This document shows, piece by piece, positions 1 to 11,893 of a stretch of DNA of 64,000 nucleotides. The DNA comes from Symsagittifera roscoffensis (taxonomy: Eukaryota > Xenacoelomorpha > Acoela > Convolutidae). The notes below the pieces were generated by a model. The model was not told the origin of the DNA, did not search any database, and saw only the letters and a list, made by a program, of their open reading frames with translations. Both the position numbers and the translations under genes were made by a program. How positions within the stretch are numbered: position 1 is the stretch's first letter; the number at the start of each line of letters is the position of its first letter. The stretch covers positions 46,167,319-46,231,318 of the forward strand of contig NC_087067.1 of NCBI RefSeq assembly GCF_963678635.1, read 5' to 3'.

Positions 1-1648
1 ACATTCGCCCAAATACTAAACAGTCACGGAGCGTAGAAAAAGTACCTATAGACGTTTGGCGGGCGTCAGTTACCTAAATTGTACCCGTTTTTCACCGTCT
101 CGACCTAGCCAGTTGATTTTCTGGTCTGTTTAGGGCTAAGTGAAAAGTTACTTTTTTCAGGCTATCAGTCAAACGACTTTTAATCAGCTATCGTTTACAT
201 GCGAAGACAACCACATAGCTGGGTCTCGGATCCCCAGACTACATGATTGCTATTAAAAACACGGCTCGAATATCCTTTTTTAGTTTTTGGTGACAGCTCT
301 ATATTAAATTCATTGGAGATGGATTGACCCGTTCCTCTTCCTAGCTACTCATATTCTAAAATAACAATTTATACCGGTGTTAATTCAAATGCTCAGGACA
401 CCAGAGTAGCTAAAAAGTTAGCTTATTACAGTCCTTCACTATATGATGGTCTCTGGGGAAGAGCCTCCGATTCCGTGCTTTTTCTGTAATAACGTCTTTA
501 TTACTCCCAATTCGTGGCACGGGAGGGTACTGCTCCTTCTTTCTTCCCCACTGAAGCCTCATTTCAGTCTTTTGTCTCCAATTAGATGTCTTATCGTGCG
601 CGATCGTCACGTTAAGATGGTTTTTTTTCTTCTATTTTTCTGACCGTCTGTCACTTGCTGTTTCAGTTTTTGTTGTGATTTTCCCTATTTTCCGGCTAAG
701 CATGGCCGTTTTCGCATTTCTCAGAAATGTAACGTCGCAATTCGAATTTTTCTAAAAATTTTATTCTAGAATAATCTAGCCTCCTTCATATCAATATGTG
801 ACGACAAAGGCCTCTAATGTCTTTTTCGTGCTGCGACGGAAAGTTCCGCTGTGTCAATCCGGGGCAATGGCACATACTCCCAAGACAGTCCCCTTCAATG
901 TCCACATTGATCGCATAACGCGGGGTTATTGTCAAGTAGTGTTCCAGTTCTCTATAATTAACTTTACAAACCGCATTACAAAATTGAAATTTATCTACTC
1001 CACCTCAACCCACCGCGTTTCATAATTGGCACCGTACTACATTTTTCACAAAATTTGCACTATGAAGAGTGTCCTAGATAAAAAAAATTTTCTGACTTCT
1101 TAAGTCATCTCGTTATAAAATTTCTTCTCGCTTTTTTCTGATTAAAAATTTGGGACGTGGCATGGCCACGCACCCATTGAAATTAGCTTGATGTCACTCA
1201 CAAAGTATAATCAGTTATTTATGCTGTCGTCCTCAGTATTAAAACCAAGGAACTCTGTGGCTCGGAAGGTAATGAGGTACTCACCCTCTTCGAGCGAGCG
1301 TACCCAAACCCTACCAGGTCGCCACACAGTGAACATGTGTCTCACACAGGTCAAAAACTTCAGTCGGGTTTAAATAGGTGAATATACTCACCTATGCTCT
1401 CTATATATATGTAAATAGCATCAACTAAAATTTTTCCTTGTTATTCAACAATTGCAACAAATTAACATTTCTCAAAGCCTGGTTTAACCAAACTACAACA
1501 AAATTAAAAGTATAACAGTTTCAATAATCAAGCTTAGTTGATTGGTACAAGTTTTAGCGCACAAAAACAATTAAGTTTCTCTCCCTCTCTCTTCATTTCA
1601 ATCTCGTGTCTTATCTTCATAGTCACTCCATTGCCTCTTGTTCTTGTT
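1..1648. other. No recognisable gene
   Basis: I find no coding frame here with family resemblance or convincing splice sites. Open frames are short, and those near 410-643 mirror each other on the two strands, as expected by chance. Base composition is less AT-rich than in the 6-30 kb region. The only structure noted is a perfect short palindrome at 1374-1393 (TAGGTGA, 6-nt centre, TCACCTA). Confidence 0.5.
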
Positions 1649-1650
1649 CA

Positions 1651-1672
1651 TAATAATAATAATAATAATAAA
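1651..1672 (-). repeat. (ATT)n microsatellite tail of a LINE
   Basis: About seven TAA/ATT triplets lie at the 3' end of the minus-strand LINE described next, directly after its short 3' UTR. Tails made of short tandem repeats rather than poly(A) are typical of several non-LTR retrotransposon clades. This repeat therefore probably marks the true 3' terminus of the insertion. Confidence 0.7.
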
Positions 1673-2625
1673 AAACAAGGATTTAGACATAAAGCCATGG
1701 GGCTAAAATGCCCCGCGTTGGTAGTTTTAAACTGAGTTTTATAGTTTCTTTGAGTTTACACAGCTATTGCAGCAGTTTATTCTCCATGTGCATGGGACAC
1801 TTTCCTCATATTTACTGATGAAATGTATCCAGAAAACGTTTTTGAGGCTTGATTTGAGTCTTTCGTATTTCATCGCAAACAGGTCTTCTTCTTCCTGAGT
1901 CTGTAAAATTTTGTTTGCTAGTATAGGTGTTCTGTGCCAGAAATTGCTTTTCGATTTTTCATAATGATAATTTTAATGCGCTAAGTTATTTTTCGTTGAT
2001 CTTCTTGTTGGGGCTGTAGATTCTTTGAACTGAACAAATTGTCTCCAATGGAAGTTGTATTGGTCGTTTATTATTTTATGAAGCAAGAGAATGTCGTGCA
2101 TTTCGTGGTAGAGAGACAGTGGAAGCAGGTTTAATCTAATCAGTCTGTCTTTATAGTTGATGTTGTTACATGACAGTATCCAACGTGTAGCTTTTCTTTG
2201 GACATCTTCAATAATTCTTAATTCACACTTATTTGCTTTCCATATGGGTGAGCCATATGACACAATTGGGGTTACATATCCACAGTAGGAGTTCAGTTTC
2301 ATTTTTAAGCTCGCTGATTTTGAAATATTTCTTTTAATTAAAAATAAGCAGCCTATTGCTTTTTGGGCTCTTATTTTTGCGTGTGCTGACCAGTATAGGT
2401 TGTTGGTTATTTATATACCAAGGTCTTTTTCTGAACAGGTTTTTTCAAGTATATGGTCACCGAGATACATGTTTAGGTCAAGTTGGGGGTCTTTGAATAT
2501 TATATTGTGACCTTTTTTCATATTAAGACTCATGGAATTATCTTTGCAGCATAAGTTGATCGTGATTAGGTCATGTTGGACCAGGGAAGGGTTCGTTGCA
2601 ACAATTTTATAATCGTCTGCGTAAC
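1651..2625 (-). mobile_element. 5'-truncated non-LTR retrotransposon (LINE), RT palm-thumb and C-terminus
   Basis: Read on the minus strand, the frame opens at about 2625 with GYADDYK, the catalytic YxDD motif of reverse transcriptase. It continues through the usual downstream segment (SLNMKKGH, then EKDLGI), the conserved YVTPIVSYGSPIW and VQRKATRWI motifs, a YKDRLIRLNLLPL helix, and a C-terminal tail ending near 1739. The order and spacing fit CR1/Jockey-type elements; the clade is an inference. The frame has at least two in-frame stops, TAA near 2411 and another at 1973, so the copy is dead. The endonuclease, fingers and most of the palm are missing. The upstream junction is abrupt: about 2.8 kb of unrelated coding-like DNA in the same orientation abuts the YADD motif. 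Confidence 0.85.
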
Positions 2626-5390
2626 CTCATTATCCTCCAGGACTTTCTTCAGCGTGTCAACGGAGTTGCGGGCCGTGCCCCAACTTTCCTGTTGTAGCAG
2701 CCTCGGTTTGCAACAAGGCAGCAAGTCCACGCTCAACTTTTGCTCCCAGTTATTGGAAAAGCTGTTATGCAGACACAGGCTCACATTCCGTTCTAGGTCA
2801 GTTTGGAAGACCTCTCTCTTTTCGACTTCAGTTTGACAAGGCGCTCCAGCTACTCGCTTCACCGCGTTCCTGTGCGTTAGGAAGAATCTCTTATAGGCTC
2901 CCGATCCTATATCTAGCTGAAAGGATTGATAAGCTTCCGTGTTCTTGGACATATGGCGCTTCGCGCGTTCATACAACCATGCTATCATGACTGCCTGGAA
3001 CCAAGGCATCAACCTTTGCCTTGACCATATCCTCTCAATGGCTTTGGGTATCCTCAGAACCTTGCAATTGGTTCTGAAAAGATCTAAGTTGTTGTTCAAC
3101 TTCACGTTACTTAGTTGCTCGGGTGTCGGCACAGCCGTTTCCTGCTCACTCGTGCCCGCGTTAGCTTCTAACCATCTCACTGCCAGCATGGCACTAACCA
3201 CCACAATTGACACTGGTTGATTTTGGTCAGGCAACCCCGTGGAGTAAAACTCCTCCACGTCCCACACTAACACCAGATTCCCGCGTTTGGGGTACCATAA
3301 CGTCTCCGCCAGGCAGTGACAAGGATACTCCCCATGGGTCATCAAAATTTTCCTTCGGGTCCGGTACCCTGAAGCTCCCAGCAACGGTTCCACTTCTGAC
3401 ATGATCCTATGTACGTCGACTTTCTCATCAATGGTGGGGATTTCTGCGGGTAACACTCCACTCGCCTTCTTTCTCTGGAATTCACTCACGTTACCCTCAC
3501 TCAACCTTATGAAATCTCCACCCACTATGTCTGCAACTTGCCTTCAGACCTCTTCGGGACGGCCCGAATGATCTTCGTCAGTAAATCATTGGACCTTTCT
3601 GACATCCTGACTATTTCACGCACTTTGACACAGAGACAAGTTGGTCGACCAATACCTGCTGCGTCCTCGTGTCCATTACCACTATGTGCGTAGGGTACCT
3701 ACTATTGCAATATGGTGCGGAGCTCGAACACACTAGATCTTTCGAACCAGTAGGTCTATGATAGGCCTCATTGTCTTTCAAATTCATCTTGTTCTCTAGA
3801 GCCTCTCGCCAACCTCCAATCTTCTGCTCAGTCTGCAATGCTCCAGGGAACACTTTCACACTTAAGGACGTAACCAGCCCATGGGCACGCTACAGGCGTT
3901 CTAGTGATTCGTTCGAGCTCGTTTTACTGTAAAATCCCAAGGCAGTGATCAAATTCACCTCCGTCATTCCGTGGCAGTCTGCTATCAATTCCATCTCACT
4001 TTTGTCAGACATGCTTAACCGTCCATACAACTGAGCTGGTTGGCAATTTTGTTCACTCAGCGTGTTCAGACAATGCCCCATGCCACACACGTGTCCTTCC
4101 ATTCTACAACTGGAAGCTAGACAGGTGCCCTGTCTCAACCAATTACTCGAAGAACTTCGCTAGATGTTCTGTCTTTCTGTTTCGTTACTCTCAGGGCCAG
4201 CTGTTGATGTATCATGGCCAAATCATGTAGACTCGCGTCATCATCCAACTCCAATACGGTATCTGCCGTCATATCCCAGATTAAACCGGCATTCGGGTTT
4301 GGACACCATGAAGGCTTCATGAGCTCCATCATGGTTACTAAGCTGGTCTTCAAGGGACCGTCCCAGGAACCACATTCAAAGCTCATTTGCCCCTTTGGCT
4401 CAGGCTCAGCAACCGAAAGTTTGACCACTCTTTCCTCCCAAAAAAATCCCAGCATGGGTTGCTCCACCATCAGCATGCCAGTTTCCTTGACTCGCTCGAC
4501 CCAGAAATCAAGTATCATGACCTGCTTGTAGTCAAAATATGCCTCCCTGACTTCCTCGTCAACAAAAGGACTGTACGCCATCCCTGGTCTGCCTGACACA
4601 TATTGGAATGATTTCAGTTTCCCCAGGGTTGCATAATCTTTCCGTTCCCTGACTGCCTCAATTGATTCACGGCTTACTTTCAACTATTTTCTGGCGTATC
4701 TTCTCACTTCCTCCAGCCTGCGATAGCTTTCTATATCATTAGTCTCTTTACTCGGTATGAGCAGCGGCATGTCCTGTTATAGCTCCAGAGAGCCCTTAGA
4801 AATTTTTGCTCACGATCAACTCCTTCTTGCCGAATGGTTTTTACACATTCTTCCAATCCACCACGAACCTCACAAAGCAAAGGGTATCTTTGCGCTTAGC
4901 CCAGGCTATCGCGGAATCGTCTCTGCTAATCAACACTCGCAGGGCTTCCATCAGTTCCAGCTCCTGTTCCTTCAATTTCGAGTCATTATTGGCCCCGTAC
5001 TCCGATCTCTTGACTCCCATTAGGCACCAGGACAGTCGCACCTGCAAGTCAGTTCTCGCACATGGGTAGGCCATCTTCGCCGGTGCATGCATGGTCTCGT
5101 CGAAATATCTCTGGAGGGCCACCCTCCAAGAGATTTCACAATTTTTCCAGCCCGATCTCATTTGCCTCCGTGGACATCACGGTGCCATATTCCATCCGAT
5201 TCAGATAAGAGTCCTCCGTCATTTCCTTTAAGTACTCCTCTAGGCCATCAAGTGCACTCTCGCTGAATTTCACGCCTTGAGCATCTCCATATATCCCCCG
5301 GCGGGATCCCCCATGTGGACTGAGTCGGGTACTGTGATCCGACTGTACTCAACCACGCCGAGTTGTCCCTCCAGTTTCATCCGGGCCATG
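2626..5390 (-). pseudogene. Broken gene of unknown family, GC-rich block
   Basis: Minus-strand coding potential runs almost continuously from an ATG near 5388 to the LINE junction near 2626, split by several frameshifts and stops. The frames are about 5388-5270, 5275-5165, 5161-4841, 4683-4135, 4138-3890, 3859-3611 and 3525-2626. The 4683 and 4138 frames overlap by a few bases, as after a single indel. Joined, they would give a protein of roughly 900 residues. Codon composition is visibly richer in G+C than the surroundings. I see no introns, membrane segments or family motif. A cysteine cluster (SCRMEGHVCGMGHC) lies at 4110-4060, and the last 960-bp frame is helical and charged. The last ~20 codons of that frame (2626-2566) are LINE sequence read out of frame, so the native C-terminus is absent. 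Candidates include a transposon-encoded protein, an endogenous viral sequence or a retrocopy; I cannot choose among them. Confidence 0.6.
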
Positions 5391-5436
5391 TTCGTCCGCG
5401 AGGGTTTGTAGTCGGCGAGCCCTCCAGATTCACACT

Positions 5437-5700
5437 AAGACATCCAATTTTGGCTAACCGACCCTAAAATTTTTCTAAAGGTGCATTCGGCGCCAAAATA
5501 TTTTGAAATTGACTAGGGAAGCGCGCGCCAAAAACGTAATTTTTTAGTCAAAAATTTTCAAAATATGCCTTAAAACGCTTTTTTGGCCTGTTTTTTCAAA
5601 ACATTTATAGTGCTTAAAGAGAGTTCAGAAACTCATTTTATTAACTTTATTTACTTTTTTGAAAATCCACAATTGAGAAAAAATCCTAGACCCGCCCCTG
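5437..5700 (+). mobile_element. hAT-like MITE, family D, copy 1 (5'-truncated)
   Basis: This shares extended similarity with copies near 20.9, 24.1, 27.0, 42.9, 43.7, 44.6 and 44.9 kb: a 'catccatttttggctgac' start region, a GGCGCC palindromic core, and a terminal 'CCTAGA.CCGCCCCTG' end. The first ~100 bp of the consensus are missing at the boundary with the broken gene. Family identity as hAT-like rests on the two complete copies, which have 8-bp target duplications. Confidence 0.7.
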
Positions 5701-5720
5701 CGTGCTCCTATCCAAAAAAA

Positions 5721-5804
5721 AACTTGCCGGAATTTAGACGGGCTGGAATTTAGTGAAAAAACTTGCCGGAATTTAGTGAAAAAAGAAGCCGGAATTTAGA
5801 CGGG
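5721..5804. repeat. Short tandem repeat, ~23-nt unit
   Basis: Four imperfect copies of a unit containing 'GCCGGAATTTAG' alternate with 'TGAAAAAA' or 'ACGGG'. They lie directly after the MITE end. No coding role is visible. Confidence 0.7.
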
Positions 5805-5805
5805 A

Positions 5806-7389
5806 ACCCCTACAAGAAGCCCAAAAAATGAAGTTTAAAGTCGTGACAGTTGCTCATCAGGACACAGTGCAAAGAAGAAAGCATCAGTGTCAAATTCTAA
5901 ACATCCAAAACTGCACTAGTGACAAAAAAAATGAGATGGAGAGGTGTGGTAAAATTTAGAGGTTAAGATTTAGCTGAAATCGCAAAACACTTTTTGTAAT
6001 TTAAGCAAAAAAGTTAAAGGTGTCGAAAACGGCGATAATTTGTAAGTTGTCCTCTTACTCCTCCTCCCTCAATGTTTATCCCCTCTCCCAATTCAACCCC
6101 ACCCCCCCTCCACCACCACCACCACATTTACGACTACAACCCCTATCTAAGTTTTTACAACCTCCCTATCTGCTTACATACTCAACCACGATCACCCCTC
6201 CCCCATGTTTATCTATTACTTCATCACGCTTCTTAACCCTAAGCCCTTAAAAATTAACCTGGTAAACATACAGCAGAGTTCTTTTGTTAACATGCAGTGT
6301 AAGACCCCATAAACAGAAAAAAATACTTGGTCTTTGTTTTTACTATCGCAATTTGGAGATTTGCAATTTGCACATCCATTAACATTTTATATTTAAAAAA
6401 GATTCGCTCCTCAATTTATTGGCTCGAATTGTGAAACTTGTAGATTTTTTCAAAACAAAACTGTGCTATAATTATATGGAATAAACTCACAAAAAATGAG
6501 TTTTTTATGGAATAATATGGAATACACTCAAAAATAAACTCAAAAAAAGCAATTCAAATATTAAAGAGTACTATGACCTTGACGAAAAAATAATAAAAAA
6601 AACTTTTGAGCCATTTTGCATAGAATTTTGCTTAATTGTACATATAAACTTGGTCTTGCTTTCAGTTAAAAGAAAAAAACTCTGTTTTGTCTGAGTTCAA
6701 AGTGAGATGATTTTTTCAAGGTAGTTGTCGACGTCGCTTAGCGTTGTTGCAAAAATGCTGAAGATTTTTGGTTGATATTCAAACTTGTTTTATCTGCAGT
6801 TCGAATAGCTCAATTTTCAAAGCTTTTTAATTTTATTGGCTCAACGAACTAATGCTGAATGAAAAATATTGACATAGAAGATGAATAGTTTTGATCTGAG
6901 ATAAGTGCCTTGTGCTAATCCAAAAATATATTGAAAATTAAATTTTCTCATTAAATTATTATCCTTATCTTATACTTTCTCCTTAAGTTATTATACTTCA
7001 ATTTCACTAGCTAATGCCGAATTGTCATAAAACGTTCTAAAATGATATAACTGATTTTCTTTTGAGGAGCCCAATTTTTCGCTTTTGTTCCTGGTATGAC
7101 AAAAATTTTTACTGAATTTTTACTTTTATAATACTTTCAGGGAAAAAATCAAATCAAGAAACAGTTTTGTCGACAATCTATTAGAAATGGAAAAATTTTC
7201 CAGAATTTTACAGTGTTTTGAAGTTTTTATCCTCAAAATGTCGCAAAACAAGTTTCGAAAATTAATTTACTTGTTTAAAATAAAATTTTCAGAATAGGGC
7301 TTGAGCAAAATTTTCTGAACAGAATAAAAAGCCTATTATAAGCCTGTTCGCTTGCTTTATTCGCTCAAAATAAAACAAAACATCGAAAA
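5806..7389. other. AT-rich non-coding stretch with pyrimidine-rich island
   Basis: No gene recognised. 6058-6245 is strongly C/T-rich, with runs of CCACCACC and CCCCCC on the plus strand. Its proline-rich open frame is a product of that composition. 6465-6550 is a degenerate AT repeat built on 'TATGGAAT' and 'AACTCA'. Confidence 0.5.
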
Positions 7390-7690
7390 TCTATAACCGG
7401 TTTTTCTCGATACCGCTTTTTTCCTGGTATTTTTTTTGAAAAAAATTTATATTGTACGAATCACGACTGATAAGTCTTCAATATGATGTTTCACTGGAAC
7501 CAGTCCGATGACTACTTGTGGATCATGACTTTGCGTGGAAAACAAAAAAAAGAAAAAACTAAAACACGAATACAAAGTTTTTCCACATTCAAAAATAAAA
7601 ATTTTAAAAAAAACTAAATTAACTAAATGCAAAATTTCTCACCATTTCCAATGGCCGGAAAAACAAGTGCAGACAACTTTCTGTTTCGAC
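7390..7690 (+). mobile_element. Family B MITE, copy 1 (3' half)
   Basis: This shares a long, gapped similarity with segments at 12.57-13.11, 29.04-29.28 and 45.29-45.76 kb. The shared marks are 'AACCGGTTTTTCTCGA', then 'CGAATCACGACTGA', 'TTCAATATGA', a 'GATGA.TA.TTGTGG' block and 'GCGTGGAAAA'. No coding frame. It is non-autonomous. Confidence 0.6.
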
Positions 7691-7844
7691 CGTCGTGACT
7701 TGATATTAAAGACATTACATAGACGGGGGAAGGCAGTAGGTGACTGTAGTTAGGGGAAAACTCAGAGGGTGACTGAGTTTAAGGGAAAAAAAACAAACGA
7801 CCAACTAAAGCACAAAAAAGGCAAAAAAATAAAAAAAGAAAGCC

Positions 7845-8320
7845 GGTTACGGTGCAAGTAGCACAGAATGTTCCTACCATAGTTTTTAAAAAAATTAATA
7901 TCGATTATTTTTTCAAATTAGCGGCGTTTTTTCTCTGCGGTGCAAAAAGAAAATGTGAACGAAAAATACGCAAACGCGACAGTCATACTCAGTTAGGCCA
8001 ACTGGAAAACAGGTTTTGTAGAAAAATGGCTAGAAAAACGAAAAAAAAAAAACGTATAATCAAAATATTTTTCGTTTTCGAAAGATTTTTCTGTTTTTTT
8101 GAACTTTGAAACTTTGGTTCCAAAATTGGCGCTGAAAAAATTTCTCAAAATTGGCGCTGAAAATTAACTTACTCGAACAAAACTAAATTTTATCGTTTAA
8201 TTTAAATTTAAATAAGCTATTGTAAGCCTGAATAGCTTGAAATAAAAACAAAAATCAAAAATTTATAACCGGTTTCCCGATGGTTTTCAAATGGTCGGAA
8301 CAAATTACAATGACTAAAAC
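7845..8320 (+). mobile_element. Family B MITE, copy 2
   Basis: This opens with 'GTAGCACAGAATGTTCC', which is also found at the start of the 12.59 and 45.31 kb copies. It runs through an A-rich middle to 'AACCGGTTT' and closes near 'GGTCGGAACAA'. The terminal TGTTCC and GGAACA modules match those of family A. Boundaries are approximate. Confidence 0.5.
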
Positions 8321-10940
8321 CAATTGAAAAGAACAAACCATGAAAATAAAACAATGATTTTAATCTATTCTGATTGGTTAAAATGGGTAATGTTTTTTTT
8401 AGAAAAAATTTGAAAATGGTTAAAAATAACCAACTATAATCAATGGAAATAAGATGTTCAATTGCTGCTTTGGAAAATAGTAACATTATAAACCAATTTC
8501 AATCAATTTTATTCCATCAATAAAAACCAACATTAATTGAAGTACACAAGGTAAATAAAATTCCAGTGCGGCAGCTTTTGCAAGTTCTGATTTAGAAGCG
8601 AAGCTTGGTTAGCACACAAAAGTGAGCCGTGCTATGAAATAAAAATCAACCCTTTTGATTCAAAATTGTGATCATTGATCAAAGTCCCAAAAAAAAACTA
8701 GCAATACTGATGCAAGAGGGCCAAGACTTAATCCCCTGAAAAAAAATCAATAGTGCTAAAATTTTTATTGTACTTTATTGAAATTGTGAATGTAATTTGT
8801 TCTCGTTCAGAAATTTTAAAAACCTTCCCAACATAACCTATCATTATTCCCAACCTTATTACATAAATAATTTCGTAGGTTCTAAAAGTTCAAAATTCGA
8901 TACTGGTGGGTTTTTTATCTTTTTCCCCGCTTACGACTTTTTGAATGTTGAACAATTGTGCTCATAGTTCAATTGTGATAAAATTAACATGCTGTTGCTG
9001 ACCAATTAAGCCATGGCAAACATATTTGGTCCTCATACTTAACTCTGTAAACCACTAGTTAAAATTGATAGTGGTGCGAAGTGGAGGGGGGTGTGGGGTT
9101 TTGAGGAAAAAGAAAGAACAGTTCCCCATTTTGTCTGTCAAAACTGACGACTTATCTCTGAAATAGGGGCTTCGCCTTTGAAGGTAGAAGCAACAATGCA
9201 GCGTGTAATTTAAAATCAATTAAGAGCGCTTCAAATCCCCTCACCTCGCTTAAGTAAAAATTTCATGGGGTCACAATATCTTTTAAGAAGATGAAGTATA
9301 AAAGCCAAATAGGTTTTTTATGGCCTAATCAGTCAGCATGCCAATTATTGTTTCAATCAGAAAATGGAAATATAAAAAATATGCATAATACTTTGCAAGT
9401 AGGAGGAGGAAGAGCCTCATTTAGTATACAAATTTATCCAAATTTTACTTTACAGGATACAAAAATTGATGACTTGTGAACTCCCATTACATGTTGAAAT
9501 AGGGATGGTTTAGATAAAACCGATTAGATAAAACCGATAAAACAGATTAAAAATTCCAAATATTCACCCAAAAACTTTTTTGAGAGAAGATAAAGACCAG
9601 TCAAATTGGCTTCTTCCCATCACCCTCAAAAACAGGTTTTCCCATCCCCTTTGGCGGGTTTTCCACACCCCTCAAAAACTACAGAATGAAATTGCTTTTA
9701 AACTGTTCAAAAGCAATTTGAATGTTGGAAATGTTAAAAATATATGTTCATTTCTTCACGCTAACACGTTTTATTGCAATTTAGAACATCTGATAGCCTA
9801 TTTTTTTTTAATAAGGGGAAAAAAACGAGGTTCTTTTTCCTTTTTACCCCCACCTCACATAAGCACCAATTGTATGGTGTAACAAGGCGACAAGGTTAAA
9901 ATTGCAAGGTTAAAATTGAAGGTTACAAAGTTAAAATTGAAGACCAAACACATTCTCATAGCCTTAATTAGTCTGCATGCTAATTTGTGTAATAATCGAT
10001 CAATGTGAGCAAAAAACTATTAGGTAAAAATTTGCAGGTGGGAAAAAAGGAAAAGAGCCAAAAAATATGTTTTCTAAATGTTTGCACTGATAAAAGCAAT
10101 GCTCAATAGAGTGATGAACATGTTCAAGTTTTCAAGCGAGCGGGAATTTTACAGTATCAATTGTGTCATAAAAGCACGTGCTTTTTTTCGCAAACTGCAG
10201 CTTTTTAAACGAGGCTTTTAAGTAAAATTTTGTTGCAGGATTTTTTCTTATTTACCCACATTCACGTTTCAAAACTCAAAGAAGCCTAACAGCAAAACGA
10301 AAAGCTTAGTTTTTTTGCTCACCAGGTATACAAATGAACTTCTATCATTTTCAAGAAGTTATATATTTGACAAATTGTGAGTGCAATCGGAAAACTATCT
10401 CATATAGACTTTTTCAAGACAATTGGACTCTTTTTTTTTAAATTTTGGATAGTAATTTTACTGGTTTTATTATTTCCCTTCTCCCACATTTCGAGTATTC
10501 GTTTTTTAAGTAATTTTGCGCATTTTTAGTGTCGAACTGCATAGATGGGCTTCTTTCTATTCCCCGCCTTATATACTCATGACTTTTATGATGTAACTAA
10601 GTGTCTTAAGTTTTGATATGAAGACCAATTATGCTTTTCTCGGCACAATTAGCCCGAGTGCCAAGTCAAACCAATCAAGCAATGTTGAAAAAAAAAGGAC
10701 CATAAAAATTTGCAGGAGAAGGGGAAAAAAGAAGCCAAGGCATGATTTCATGAAGCAAAGCATGGAAAACGAATATGTTTACTTTTGCTAGATTGTTCAA
10801 AATGCCAAACTTATTAATGAGTGACAATGAGAATATGGATTTTACACATTTATACTCATTTATTGGGCTTTGTTCTACTCTCACTCCCGATATTTAATTT
10901 TTACAATGTATTCTATGAAGACTAACTATATATTTAATTA
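8321..10940. other. AT-rich non-coding DNA with degenerate repeats
   Basis: No supported gene. Weak repeats recur, for example 'CAGCATGC.AATT' near 9338 and 9976 and 'AAAATTTGCAGG.G' near 10029 and 10708. This suggests old, eroded MITE copies. 9886-9946 holds four copies of a 13-nt unit, AAGGTTAAAATTG. Confidence 0.45.
9886..9946. repeat. 13-nt tandem repeat
   Basis: Four imperfect copies of AAGGTTAAAATTG, with AAGGCGACAAGG at the left edge. Confidence 0.7.
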
Positions 10941-11486
10941 CGAGGCCAAACTGTGCACTGGATAGGCGCTCAATTTGGTGTCTGTAAGTCTGTGGAATCC
11001 AGAGACAAGTCTTTAAACTTAGTCCAAAATGTGAGTGAACTATTTTTTACAAAGTATCCGTGGAATCCGCGCTCAAATACCAGTAACGTGAGTTTTTTTT
11101 CATTTTGTCAAGGATTCCGCAACGAGCTAATAGCCAGTTATTCAGGATTACGCAAATAAAACCAAAATTGGCAAACTTTGAGTCGATTTCCCATTCAGTT
11201 GCGGATTCCACGATATAACAATTTATCTATACTCTTATTTTATTATTTGTTTGCGGATTCTACAAACGGTTCTGAGTTTTACGTGTTTTGTAACGAGTTC
11301 CGCAACTTTTTTTCACCGCTTTATGCAGCGACTTTGAGCAATAACTTGTTTTAGTTTTTTATTCCTGGAATCCAAAACAGCATAAAACATCAAGAAAAAA
11401 AGCAATGTTGTAAATTTTGCAGCAAGACTGTTTTCGGCCTCTTTGGGAATATGCTTACAGTTCACAAGATACACAGTTTGGCCTCG
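10941..11486. mobile_element. TA-target MITE with 15-bp terminal inverted repeats
   Basis: The left end is CGAGGCCAAACTGTG and the right end is its exact reverse complement. Each is flanked by TA (10939-10940 and 11487-11488), the target duplication of Tc1/mariner-type transposases. The 546-bp interior has no transposase frame. It contains repeated GGAATCC/GGATTCCGC motifs in both orientations near 10993, 11061, 11111, 11201 and 11251. A partial end copy lies at 28.800 kb, and another TIR-like stretch follows at 11497-11510. Confidence 0.75.
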
Positions 11487-11743
11487 TAGGGCCCAAATAG
11501 TTTGGCCTCTTAAAATTGAAAACCAATTTTTGTACAATCGAAAAATGTGAACAAGAAATTGTTTCTAAAACTTGCAGCTGAGGGTAAAGTTTCTTTTTAA
11601 AACTATCTTTTTCGCTAACATGTTTTTAGCTATAATGACACGTAAACCAACTTCAAAACAAAATTGGAAAGTGTCATGCTAAATTTGGCAAATTGTTTGG
11701 TGAGCAATTGAGAAAAAGTTGATTTTATTTCCAAGAACTGAAA

Positions 11744-11893
11744 ATGATAAATTTCTACGCCAAAAATATCACAGTATTTCTTATTGTGCTTGGTTGTGTG
11801 GTTCGAATGGGTCATTTTGTTACCACTGTTACCACTAAATGCGGGAGTCAAGAACAATGTGAATGCTCATACAAGGAAGGAAGCGATGAAAAT
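11744..11893 (+). CDS. Candidate first coding exon: signal peptide plus Cys-rich segment
   Basis: The ATG opens a 50-codon frame ending exactly at a consensus donor (AAAT|GTAAGT), phase 0. Residues 9-20 (ITVFLIVLGCVV) form a hydrophobic core after a short, lightly basic N-terminus, so a secretory signal or signal anchor is likely. It is followed by a cysteine cluster (KCGSQEQCEC). I cannot assign a domain; an LRR N-cap or small disulfide module is possible. The next phase-compatible exon begins with Cys at 16456. A large gap between the two is filled with MITEs. Coding status rests on donor quality, signal-peptide shape and composition. Confidence 0.45.

Noticed and set aside
410-643. Overlapping open frames on both strands
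   Set aside because: Short, mirrored, no family resemblance, start context or splice support.
6020-6250. Proline-rich plus-strand ORF
   Set aside because: Consequence of a C/T-rich low-complexity tract; no start context or family.
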